Assembly (NCBI GenBank): GCA_019677205.1 | Contig: JAAMXY010000026.1 | Coordinates: 1-56,197, forward strand | Direction of reading: 5' to 3' | Length of the DNA: 56,197 nucleotides | Origin: Pinguiococcus pyrenoidosus | Taxonomy: Eukaryota; Sar; Pinguiophyceae; Pinguiochrysidales; Pinguiochrysidaceae | In this document: in pieces, positions 1-10,159 of the stretch | How the letters are laid out: each line of letters opens with the position of its first letter | Numbering within the stretch: position 1 is the stretch's first letter | Made by a program: the position numbers and the translations under genes | Notes under the pieces: generated by a model | Database searches by the model: none | The model's input: the letters and a program-made list of their open reading frames with translations, nothing else | Told to the model about the DNA's origin: nothing

Positions 1-3000
1 TGGACGTTGTCGCGCAAGCGCAACCAAGGAAGACTGGTCTTGAGCAGAAGATCCGTCGCCGTCGCGTTGCCGTAGTTGGTGATCTCCAGGTCGACGTCGA
101 CGAGCTCCCCCTGGAGGACGTTCTCAGGCGACTGGACGAACTTCAAACCAACGCAAGGCATCTTCCCGATCACTTCGAAGCAAATGGGCTCTTCTTTGGC
201 GCGTTCCCCTGGCCCCTCGGCGCCTTTTCTCCGCTTTCGAAACATGTGGGTGACCCACAGCTCCTCAAACAATCGCCAACGCGCCCCCCACACCACATAC
301 TTCCCGGTCATCAGGGGTTGCAGGTGCAGACTCACGACTTTCGCCTCCTGGGGGGCCAGCACCATGTCGGTGGAGTCGACAAGGAAAGGCGCCGGGGAAG
401 TGACGCCGCCGGAGTGCGGTCCTCGTACGCGAAACCTCATTCCCGAGTTGGAGGTGAACCTCGAGGGGGCCGCCACAAGATCCTCCACGGCCTCTTCGTC
501 GGTGGGAAAGGCCGGTGCATGGAAGCTGTAGCCAGGATCGAAAGAGGACATCGGCTCGTCCGGCCGCGAGTCGGTGTCCGCAGCACCTGGCGGTTCCGCG
601 ATCAGCTGTAGATCCGAGACTCTCACGGGAATGTCCATGGGATTGAAAAACGTGAACTTGATCGCCACGGGCTCGAAGAGGGCCCCCCACTGCACCTTCG
701 GCTGCGAGGCCCGGCTTCGGGGAAATCTGGATCCCAGTATGGAAGGAACTGCCGTGTCCTCGGCAGTCCGCAGAGCTTCCGCGATGTCCTCGTTCAGCTC
801 CTTCTGCAACGCCGCCCACTGCTTCTCTTCACCAACATCCACGTCGCCCCGGTTCAGAATGGAGAGCAGGTCGTCGTCCTCGGCAAACTCAAACTCGACC
901 TTCGCGTCCCCCTGTACAAGCGGCAGCGGTAGGCCCTCGATCTCCAGCGTCGCCGGAGGAGCACCTGCCGCTTTCCCGTTCGGGTTTGATGCCTCTGCGC
1001 TTGGATCGCAGAACATGGACAGCAAATCCTCGTCGGTGGCCGTCGATGGAATGGCAGCCAGCACGTCGCTCTCCTGAGTCCGGCAGATCCTGAGCAAGTC
1101 CTTCAGAAACCTCTCCTGCATGTCGGACTTCTGACCGCCTCTTCCCACGAGCCGGAGATAGTAATGCAGCGCAATCTCTGGGCGCGCCATACCCACAAGA
1201 TCCCTGGCCAAGGTGAGGTGCACCTGATCTTGGATGCAACCCCACCCAGCGCTGGACTCGGGAGAGTTGCTCTTGTCCTCCATGGACACGGCGTATCGTG
1301 ACGCAACCGCCGCGTAGCATCGCACAGCGTGCAGGTTCATGGCCGCAGCGAAGGTAGCCGGATCCGCGGTTGGTGCCGCATACGTCGGCTGCGGCGTCGC
1401 ATCCTTGGGTCTCGGCACGCAGGCGTGATAAAGGTTCCCTGCCAGGGTCAGATGCAGAGCCCGTTTCCGATGCTGGCCGTTCAAGGCGAAGGCATCGGCT
1501 GCGAGCTCCATGAAAACCGCTCCGATCAGGGTCTCGTCCCTTCCTGAGGCACGCACCATGGAGTCAGCGGCGATGGTGCACGCCTCGCTGGGCGACACGT
1601 CGGCTTCTTCAAGAGACGGCGCCGCCTTCAGCGCGGCCACAGTTTCCTTTGTGCAGATGTCGTAGACCCAGAACATGAAGCGTGACTGCAGTCGCATCGC
1701 GAGGGTCGGGACCGCGGGTGAGCCTCCGCTCTCTTCCGCGTGACGAAGGTGCACCTCGCTGGCATTCTGGCGAGCCGTCTCTAGGTCCCTCTTGGGCAGC
1801 CCAAGCGCGAAGGCGCAGATGTAGACCATCTCGTTCGCCCCGCTAAGGTGCATGAGCGTGCGGTCGTTACGGTAGTCCTCTCTCGCAAGCTTGTACGTGG
1901 ATATGGCCAAGTCGTAGTCGCCGACGATGAAGGCGGTGTCGGCGAGGAGGCGCATCTGAGACTCGATTCGATGGTGCGGATAGCGGACCTTGACGTTGGT
2001 CTGCACCAGATTGGTGAGCGTGGTGCTCCCGTCTTCTTTCGGAGCTCGGAAGAGACTTCGAATCGTGTTCCGCACGCCGCGCCGCGCCTTGCCGACGATC
2101 TGGTTCAGCGTCGCAATGCGGCGTTCCATGCTGGGAATCACCCCTTGCTGAATCACGAGAGCCGTGAAGTCCCGAAGCCCTGAGATGTCTTCCGGGCTCA
2201 GGCAGCAGCCCCGCACGGGACAAGGCGGCGGCCCCGCCTCCCCAAGAAGCCTGCTGACGACCTCCTGCATGTCCGCGTGGCGCGTCAGAGCGAGATCGTC
2301 CGCGCCGTCCTCGCCTGCGGCGCCCCAAAGCTTCTCCTGCTCCCGATTGCAGCTCTCCTCGGGCAGTCCGTTGATGATGAGTAGCTTAGCCGTGTTGAAG
2401 CCTGGCGTGGCGCAAACTTCACGGAGCACACGCTCGGCGTCGACGTCGCTGTCTCGGCAGGAGTCGTGGACGAGCACAAACATCTTCGACAGGTTCGGGT
2501 CATAGTGGCCGGTTTGAAAAGGCCCTGGCAAGGCGTGCGGGTGGGACAACTCCTGCAGCGCTCCGATCGGATTCTCATCCGCCGTGCTTACAGCGATGAG
2601 CAGCTGCGCTGGGTAGTCGAACATCTCATGCTCCTGGCAACGCAGAGCGTCAATCAGCTCCTTCCGGAAGCGGGTGTACCACGGCTCCAGCGTCAAGACT
2701 GCCTCCAAGGGATGATCCCGCATTGCCCTGCTGATGAAGTCGCCATCTTCGGGTCGGGGGGCCAGCGCCCGAAGCAGTAGCGGCCTCATGGGCGCCCGCC
2801 CGGTGGGTCGCAGGTCCAAGTCCTCCTTGGACACGAAGCGCGTGCGAAGCCCATGAAGATTCAGCGTCAGGTTGTTGGCAGAGCGGAAAGGCACGGTCGA
2901 CTCCAACCTGCAGAAGACATTGGCAGCATGGTAGGGATCAGCTGGAATGCTGGAGCTTGTACATTCCAACTGGTTCTCGGCCTGCGACGTTCATCGCAGC

Positions 3001-3295
3001 TTCTTCGCAAACAGGGCAACGAAAGGGCGTCCAGAGGATCGCCTGGCATTCGCTTTGTTCGACCTGCACCGCTTCTTCCTTCAGCTGGTCAACCCACAAG
3101 AAAAAAGCTTTCCAGAGGGCGTGCAACATATCCGAACTCCGCAGAGGGATCCGCACACGCCCTTTCGTACCTCCCAAACCCTCCGAGGAGCTCCGCGAAG
3201 GTGAGGTTGTTTCGGAGGCAGCTGCTCTGCACCTTGTCCGTGGCCAATGCCAGGACGGAGGGAATGGCTGTCTGGGCACACCACTCATGGATCAT
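1..3295 (-). CDS. TRAPPC8: TRAPPC8/Trs85 subunit of the TRAPPIII tethering complex (C-terminus outside window)
   Basis: Predicted exons: complement(<1..2907, 3171..3295). The frame stays open from 2907 to the left edge, giving about 1010 residues and still incomplete. TRAPPC8 is the TRAPPIII-specific subunit of a Rab1/Ypt1 exchange factor in ER-Golgi and autophagy traffic. Exon 1 encodes LTFAELLGGFG, matching the family's N-terminal SFAELLKPF block. A strong acceptor (TCTTCTGCAG) joins it, phase 2, to RLESTVPFR. Further family blocks are LEPWYTRFRKEL (about 2690-2655), a VHDS motif near 2465, the helix VIQQGVIPSMERRIATLN followed by KARRGVRNTIRSLFR (2165-2042), and an Ig-like ITNYGNA near the left edge. 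The start at 3295 is the first in-frame ATG and fits the known N-terminus. It is divergent from eL34. Identification is by recalled family blocks, not by a search. Confidence 0.85.
2908..3170 (-). other. Intron of TRAPPC8
   Basis: GT at 3170-3169 (GGGAG|GTACGA) and AG at 2909-2908 after a pyrimidine-rich TGTCTTCTGC tract. The phase 2 junction restores the conserved FAELL...RLE sequence. The open frames seen here on both strands are therefore non-coding. Confidence 0.75.
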
Positions 3296-3678
3296 CCTGA
3301 GCCGCGCGCCAACGAGCGCATCGACCGCGCCAAAACGGCTCTTTTCCCCTCGCTCGGCGTCACAGGATCAGACGCCGAAAGATTACAAGTGGCTCAAATT
3401 TCACAAAATTACTATGGATCAATCCTATACATCCAATATTTAGTATAAATTTCTCATTTTATATTAATTTATGGATGAGGGCGATAAGTTAGAAATAGAC
3501 GTCAACGTCCATAGAGCTCCAGAGGCCTCCGGAGCATACCAGGTATGGGCTTTTCTTGAAAAAAAATCAAATGTATCAATTGAAATGTTTGCTCTACTGG
3601 TACGGCGCCCATCGGCCTTCTCCAGATCCATCTCTGTCGTACAGTTGAGGAGAGTCGTCGAGGCACACAAGCTGGAAG
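3296..3678. promoter_or_regulatory. Divergent intergenic region TRAPPC8 / eL34
   Basis: 383 bp between two divergent starts, so it presumably carries both promoters. It holds an AT-rich island (about 3400-3480) in otherwise GC-rich sequence, and a 20-bp near-perfect palindrome at 3516-3535 (GCTCC...GGAGC, centred on GGCC, one mismatched pair). No convincing coding sequence. Confidence 0.5.
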
Positions 3679-4321
3679 ATGGGCAAGGATCACCGCGTCA
3701 CACGGACCCGCAGGTAGGCTTCTGGCATGTCTTGCTGCGGCGGGGCCGGACGGGCGACCGCCGAAGAGGAGGGAGAAGCGCCTCCGCTCGTGGTGCACGC
3801 GGGCTGAAGTGCACTTGATATGTGCGAAGCGGAGCCCACCTGCAGTGGTGTCGTGATGGTGGTGATTGCTGCCATGCAGTCTTGGGCCGCGAGTGCCGGT
3901 CTTCGGGCAAAGCCTGGAAGCTCCTCTGGACGCAGGCGGAGTCGGAAGTTGTGTGGTTTGGCCCGATCTGATGGGATCCTGTTGCTCTTGACTCTCCGCC
4001 AGGCATGCGTACCGCACCCTCAGCAATAAGGTTGTAGCGGTGAAGACCCCGGGTGGCGTGCTGAAGGCGCACTACCACGAGAAGCGCGGGAAGGTCCCGA
4101 GATGCGGCGACTGTGGCACGGCCCTGCCCGGCATCAAGGCCATGCGGTCATCGGCGGCCAAGAAGGCGAACAAGTGCGACCGCACCGTGAAGCGCGCTTA
4201 TGGGGGGTCTCGCTGCGCGCACTGCGTGCGAACTCGGGTGCTCCGCGCCTTCCTTATTGAGGAGCAGAAGATCGTGAAGAAGATGCTGGCAGACAAGATG
4301 CGTGCGTCAAAGGAGATGTAA
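3679..4321 (+). CDS. RPL34: Cytosolic 60S ribosomal protein eL34
   Basis: Predicted exons: join(3679..3713, 4003..4321), 117 residues, close to the usual size. The tiny first exon encodes MGKDHRVTRTR. The junction (AG|G, phase 2) makes Arg and continues RHAYRTLSNK, which matches the Arg-rich start of eL34 (RRR-SYNTASNK in animals). The second exon has the zinc-ribbon cysteines (CGDC and CAHC) and the near-invariant block RAYGGS-C--CV--R--RAFLIEEQKIV. A structural protein of the large ribosomal subunit in the cytosol. It has no plastid leader. The 289-nt intron is the longest in a confidently modelled gene here, apart from the less certain intron near the 5' end of the IQ gene. Confidence 0.93.
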
Positions 4322-5225
4322 TCACGAAGCCCGACGAACCATGGAATTCCCGCTACGCCGCAGTGCTCTCTCGAATTCACTTGTCTTGCTGGGGCGGCTG
4401 CCTCCCGCGCTCGATCCGATAGCGCCACATGAAAATGAAACTCGTGACACTGGGGGGCTTGCCGGAAGGGGTTTCCCGACGGGGGATTTGGCTGCGCTGG
4501 AACGGAAACGCTGGAACACAAGGGCCCTCTGGTGGATGTCTTCTGCTTCGTGATGATGGCACTGACGGCGCCTTGGCGCTTGGTGGTTGCAGATCGAACG
4601 TGTTCTGTTTCACGCTCTTGGATCGTCCTCTGACGCTGCGAAAAACGAGATGATGCACGGAAGCCACGACTGGAGCAGACAACGGACGCAATGGGTCTCA
4701 AGCTGCTGCTGGTTACGCTACGAAAGTGCCAGTCTGCGCAGGGAGGTTGGAGCAGACGCATCCTTGCCCCGCGGGCACTTCGCCCTCCCGTCGTTCTCCA
4801 GTCACAAGTCCCAAGCGAAGCGAACGGTCGTTCGGCAGCCGACGCATCCCGATCCCTGCACCGCTCACTCCCGCGCTCCACCTCCAGGCACATGGCACAC
4901 CCTCCAGACGCCCACCCTCCAGACGCCTCCAAGCACCACCAAAGCCGTCCGGAAGGTCGGCCCAGGACCTTGCGTCTCCCGCGCCAGCGTATCGATGTCG
5001 TTCGCCAGCCGACCTTCCCCTGGTCATCCTCTATCGATACCAAATACACAAAACAACATGCCCACGCCAAGGAAACTGGGAAAATGGAGCACTCCGGGCG
5101 CTTCCGGAATCGACGTGGAGTTGAAAGTTGTTGAGCTTTGCAATCTTGAAGTCGCGAGGTGACAATCTTGCGGCTGCGTTCCCTGCCAGCGTCGGAAGCG
5201 TTCTCCTCGCAGCTCCACCTTCGTC
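4322..5225. other. Intergenic region eL34 to HEME
   Basis: 904 bp. Open frames on both strands (one of 290 codons on the minus strand) are arginine- and serine-rich, resemble no family and run antisense into eL34. A short imperfect repeat (CCCTCCAGACGCC twice) lies near 4905-4930. I see no gene. The region presumably holds the eL34 3' end and the uroporphyrinogen decarboxylase promoter. Confidence 0.5.
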
Positions 5226-6601
5226 ATGCATCTCTCCACAGTGGCAGTGGCGCTCTCGCTGGCATGCGCGACCGCCTGGAAAGCGCCGGTGAAGCCGGCT
5301 AGACACACCGCCTTGGCGGCGACTTCCACAACCCCCTCCACGGAGGTAATTCGGCCCTCGGGACGACTTCAAGAGCCATCTTCGGCCCGAAAGTTGGCCG
5401 TGCTCTTCGCATCCTGACCTCTTTTGCCGCTGTGGGGTGGCTGTGCAGGTGTCCACCTCGGATGCGAGTGCGGAGCCTCTGCTGCTGCGGGCAGCCAAGG
5501 GGCAGGTGGTTGAGAGGCCGCCGGTGTGGATGATGCGCCAGGCTGGGCGCCACATGCAGGTGTACCGCGACTTGGTGCCCAAGTACCCGACGTTCCGTGA
5601 GCGCTCGGAGAACCCGGAGATCTCCTACGAGATCAGCATGCAGCCCTACCGGGCCTATGAGACCGACGGCGTGATCCTGTTCAGCGACATCCTCACGCCG
5701 CTGCCGGGCATGAACGTGCCTTTTGACATCAAGGAGAAGGAGGGGCCGAAGATGCCGCCCATGACGACCAAGGCGCAGGTCGACAGCATGAAGCTCATGG
5801 ACCCCGTGAAGGACACGCCCTTCGTGGGAGAGGTCTTGGGAAGCCTCCGCAAGGCCGTTGGGAACGACGCCACCGTGCTGGGTGAGTGACGATCAGCAGC
5901 TCGCGCCATAGGCGTGCAGTGCGCGGCGCGCTGCGACGTGGGCCCTTTCGTTTTTGACACGCTCCGTCCCGCTGGTGTGCGCAGGTTTCGTGGGGTGCCC
6001 CTACACCCTCGCCACCTACATGATCGAGGGTCAGTCGAGCAAGGAATACCTGGAGATCAAGAAGATGGCCTTCCAGGACCCGGAGCTGCTGCACAGCATG
6101 CTGAAGAACCTCGCCGACAACATCGGCGTGTACGCCAACTACCAAATCGAGAGCGGCGCGCAGGTGATCCAGATCTTTGACTCCTGGGCGAGCCACCTGA
6201 GCCCGCGCGACTACGACACCTTCGCGGCGCCCTACCAGAAGATGGTGGTGGACGCGATCAAGAAGGAGAACCCGGACGTGCCGGTGATCATCTACATCAA
6301 CAAGTCGGGGGCGCTGCTAGAGAAGATGGCCGCCATTGGCGTGGACGTCGTGAGCCTCGACTGGACCGTCGACATGGCGGAGGCGCGCAAGCGGGTGGGC
6401 GAGGACGTCGGTGTGCAGGGCAACTTGGACCCGGCGGTGCTCCTTGGGCCCAAGGATGTGATCACCGAGCGCACGCTGGAAATTTTGAAGAAGGCGGGGC
6501 CGAAGGGCCACGTCATGAACCTCGGCCACGGCATCGAGGCGGTGACCCCGGAGGAGAATGCGAAGCACTTCATCGACACGGTGAAGGCCTTCCGCCACTA
6601 G
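5226..6601 (+). CDS. HEME: Uroporphyrinogen III decarboxylase, plastid-targeted
   Basis: Predicted exons: join(5226..5345, 5449..5881, 5985..6601), 389 residues. The enzyme removes four acetate carboxyls from uroporphyrinogen III to give coproporphyrinogen III, in haem and chlorophyll synthesis. Mature-protein motifs: [20 protein letters not shown] (substrate-binding Arg region), [35 protein letters not shown] rebuilt across intron 2 (G|GT, phase 1), [15 protein letters not shown], and the C-terminal [19 protein letters not shown]. Exon 1 is a bipartite plastid leader: a signal peptide ([18 protein letters not shown]) with Trp at +1 of an ATA|W site, then a basic, Ser/Thr/Ala-rich transit stretch. 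Intron 1 is phase 0 and separates leader from enzyme. Introns are 103 nt each and GT-AG. Confidence 0.95.
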
Positions 6602-6749
6602 ACGTGCTAGTCGAAGTATGTAGTGCGAGTGTCGCTTTAGCTGCAGACCAAGAAGAAAGTTTAAGTTTTGCCTTTCCAGGGGACTCAGTCGGCGGTGTCG
6701 TACTTGCTAATAAACTCTTTCAATCGGGTGGTATGCTGCGGTCGGTCTC

Positions 6750-9292
6750 TCACTTGGAAGACTGGGAAATGGAGCTGAGCCTCTGAAGCGTGCGGCGCGG
6801 CAGTCTGACTCGATTTACAGTATCCTCCAACGAGGCAGTCGACTCGGAAGCTCGCGGCTGCTTGTCAATAATAAATCTCGCAAAGTTCTGCAGAATGTGA
6901 AGCGCATCCCGCCGTTTCTGGGACGTGTGAATCGCCCGCATGCGCCGGTACCAACTCTGCACGATTCTCGCAGCGTTGTACTTCTTCTCGGCCCGCAGAA
7001 CATCCAGCTCCTTCTGGGTCCGCCGCAGCTTGTCCTCGAGCTCCATCTCTCTTTGCCGGTAGCCCCGTAGCTCCGACTGGTGCTCCGAGTGGACACGATC
7101 CTCAAACGCGCGGAGCGAGGCCGTGACCAGACTCTCCTGAATGACAGCCTGAGCCTCTAACCTGGCTTGCATGGTAAACAGAGCAGCCCGCAGCTCCTTG
7201 TTCTCCGCCTCGAGGATCGTGCGACTTCTTCGGCGTTGATCCTTTGACTTCCGCAAGAGAATCTCCGTCGCTGCGGGGGGGGGGAGAAAGGAAAGACAAG
7301 AAATGGCAACGGTCAGGGCCTGGTGGCTTCCGCAGGAGAAGGAAGCTCAAGAGCTCAAGTGCTCAAGTGCTGGGGGACAGCTTACAGGCACTCCTGCCGT
7401 GGTGCGCCTCTTCCTTCGTAGTGGACGAGTCTTCAGATTCACGGCGGCGATGCTGCGCATCCACCATGCGGAAGGGCAGCGTGCGCTGCACATCGTGATC
7501 CGCAAACTTGAGCGCCGGCGCCCTGGACGTCTCGAGCTCGGGCTCGGCCTCCGGCTCGGGCTTTCCGAACTCCGACTCGACGGAGCCCAGGTGGCGAATC
7601 GACATCGCAGAAGCCGACGTCCAGTTGGACATCGCAGAGATGGACGAGGTGCGCTCGCTGAAGTTGCCAATCGAGCCCGTCTGCGAGTCCCAGCGGAGAA
7701 GCGTTTTTCGTCGAGGCGTCAGATCAGGTCTCCATTGCTGCCGCAATGACGCGGTGCGCTTACCGACTGCCGCTCTGGAATGGCCACCGTGCGCGCCGAG
7801 AGTCTCTCCTGCATGGCGCCGGAGCTGCTGCGCCGGGATCGATCAGATCGTATGCTCGAGTGCAGCTCACTGGCATCGTCTGCCCCCAGCTCGCGCTGCT
7901 CGGTTGACAAGATCTTGGCATCGCGGCGATTCGTGAAGCTCTCTCCTTGGTCCATGTGGGACAGCATCTTCGGCCTCGGCACGCGGCCGTGTCGCCGCAT
8001 CCGCTGCGCCACCGGCAGGGACATCCGCTGGGCGCGGAACTCGTGCGATCGGTGGCGGTTCTGGGCGTTCCTTGTCGAAGCGGGCGCCGACACCGTGGTT
8101 CCCACGCTCATGTTGTCATCGTCGATGATGGGATTTTCGCTCGAGAGGTTGTTGCTCGCCGTGTCCACGGGACGCATCCGCCGGGCCCGCGGGTGCCGTC
8201 TGGGATGAACGACGAGGTAGCTGTCGTCCTCGTCGCCCATGCGAATGACCAGCGACGCCTCGCTCTGCGTCTCCAAGGGCAGTCCGGAGGCGCGCGCGTC
8301 GGCACCCGCCTCTGGCGACGGAGCGCTCTGGCGGCGCCGGGACCCCGCCAAGTTGACCTGCCCCATGGTGCGACTGGCCGCCTTGTGGTCATCGTTCTCC
8401 TGCGCGAGAGGGCGGAATTCTGTCAGCATTCGGTCACCATCTCCGCGCTGCCCGTGGAGATGCTCGGCGCCGGGCGAAATCGCCGGCTCTTCTTCTCGGC
8501 TCGTGCGCCGTACCTTTGCGAGACTGCGGCCAGAGGACCGCCGATACCCAAAGCGGGAGACCGTCTCCGCAATGTTGGGCTTCATTTCCGCAGCCTCGTC
8601 GCTGGACACTCGTCTATCGATCGGGTGGCGGCCCCGTATCCGCCGCTGCCTGCTCAGCCCGCGTCCGAATATCCGCTCTCTCCAGGTGTACTCCTCTTGG
8701 GCCGGCTCATCTTCCTCCTGAGCAAAGGACGCGTCAGAAGGGGTCTCTCGCATGACCGCAGGAACGAAGGAGACAAGGCTTCCGTGCTCCGCCGCTTTTC
8801 CTCCGCTTCTCGCCACCAGGCGGCCTCCACCGAGGAACTGCTACTCAGCGTCGGGTACAGCGCTCCTCGCGACAGGCGTGTGAAGCAGAGGTCGGCTCCT
8901 GGGAGCGTGTGCCTCGGCTTCCAACGGTCCAAAACACCAGGCAAGCTCTGCGATCTATCTTCCGCCCGCGTTCCGGAATTGCCTCCTCCCGGTCAGGCCA
9001 CTTCCGCTCCCGGCGCGACGCGGCATCGCGGTGAACACCCGAACAGCGTCGCTGGGCAGAACTTGCCGACGAGTCCGCCCACAGGCGCGGAGGCGCTTCG
9101 GACGAAGAGGCTGCCGCAACCTTCGCTTACCTGCTCGGGCACGGCAACCTCGGTTTCGAGCAGGATGCCCAGCTGGCTCTCGCGGGCTTCTGGGTCCCTT
9201 TCCGTGTCGTCCATTCTGAGCGTCGCTTCGGAGCGGCGTAGCCTGGTGGACATCATACCCGCGAGGCTCGCGCTTTGGCTCCGCAGCTGCAT
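6750..9292 (-). CDS. Disordered Ser/Arg-rich protein with C-terminal coiled coil and IQ motif, function unknown
   Basis: Predicted exons: complement(6750..7270, 7386..7680, 7764..8837, 9131..9292), 683 residues. All phases agree. The acceptor of the last exon is excellent (C-rich tract, GCAG at 7274-7271). The 7764|7680 join gives QS-TGSIGNFSERTSS. The 9131|8837 join is the weakest because its acceptor lacks a good pyrimidine tract. Most of the protein is low-complexity, charged and serine-rich. The last exon forms a coiled coil (ILEAENKELRAALFTMQARL; MELEDKLRRTQKELDVLRAEKK) followed by an IQ motif, AARIVQSWYRRMRAI, expected to bind calmodulin or an EF-hand light chain. No catalytic domain is visible. 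It could be a cytoskeletal or flagellar scaffold, which is inference only. Confidence 0.65.
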
Positions 9293-10159
9293 GGCGGCAT
9301 ACGCAGTCCCCAAGCTTTCAAACTTGAAAAATGTGGCGCACACACAATGCACAGATAGCGCGCGGTTCACTGTCAGGATTCTTCTGCCAATCGGGGGGGG
9401 AGGAGCATCTTCGCTTCAAGTTTCAAAACCAAAGCGCGCCAGCACTGGCTGCAAATGATTCTTCTAATTCAACGTATGTCACTTCGGCCAATACGTAGGC
9501 AGAAGACCGAAAGCGGCCAGGGGTGCACACCCGCAATCACGCGACTTTGCCAGCAACGAAGTGGCAACTTGTTCAGCGCACCCACGCATGCATCTTCCGC
9601 CAGCCAACTACAATCCTTGCCGTGACGACCCTCCCGCGCAGCTATGGCCGCCCTAAGAAGCCGCTCGACGACATTTGCGCGCTTGTATCCACCAATCGGG
9701 CAGTTCGAGTGCGTCGCACGAGACGCTTCGGAAGCGCAAGCACGCGCCCACTGGCTGGCTCGAAATTTGAATTATCCACGTCAACCAAGGAATTTCGCGG
9801 TCAGACTTCTCAGCAGCGAACCGCTCGTCCGTCCCGACAACCACGGGACATCCCTCCACGCCCGCTGGTCGCTGGTCGCGGATCGAGTCGACGTGGGCTT
9901 CTCCCGATGCGCAAAGTCGATCCTCGTTGGGAAAGCCGCGTTCGCCCGAGTCAGCTGGAATCGAACCAGCGCGCCCGCCCAGTTGATCGAATCCCGCCAT
10001 TTCGCTGCCTTTCCGAGACCTTGCTCAGCCGGCTGGAACCAAGGAGATCCGCTTCCGTCGGCGCTCTCGGCGCCCTTCTGTGCACCCTCTCCTCTCCGAA
10101 CCGTTTCTCAGGCGCTCTTGCTGCATGGGGCGGCGAGTGCGTAAGCATTTGGCTGCGGG
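9293..10159. other. Divergent intergenic region IQ protein / UvrB-UvrC
   Basis: 867 bp between divergent starts. Plus-strand open frames here (one runs to 10293) have an Arg/Pro-rich composition and no family match. A tRNA T-arm-like hairpin at 9954-9970 has no matching acceptor stem. I read this as promoter and leader DNA for the two flanking genes. Confidence 0.45.

Noticed and set aside
4198-5070. 290-codon minus-strand frame
   Set aside because: It overlaps the second exon of eL34 in antisense and has low-complexity Arg/Ser content.
7947-9458. 503-codon plus-strand frame
   Set aside because: Antisense to the IQ-motif gene, whose exon phases and acceptor sites agree. The plus-strand product is Arg/Ser/Pro-rich with no domain.
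9954-9970. tRNA T-arm-like hairpin (minus strand GCTGG-TTCGATT-CCAGC)
   Set aside because: Stem and loop look right, but the following seven bases find no complementary acceptor strand at the proper distance, and no anticodon arm can be drawn.
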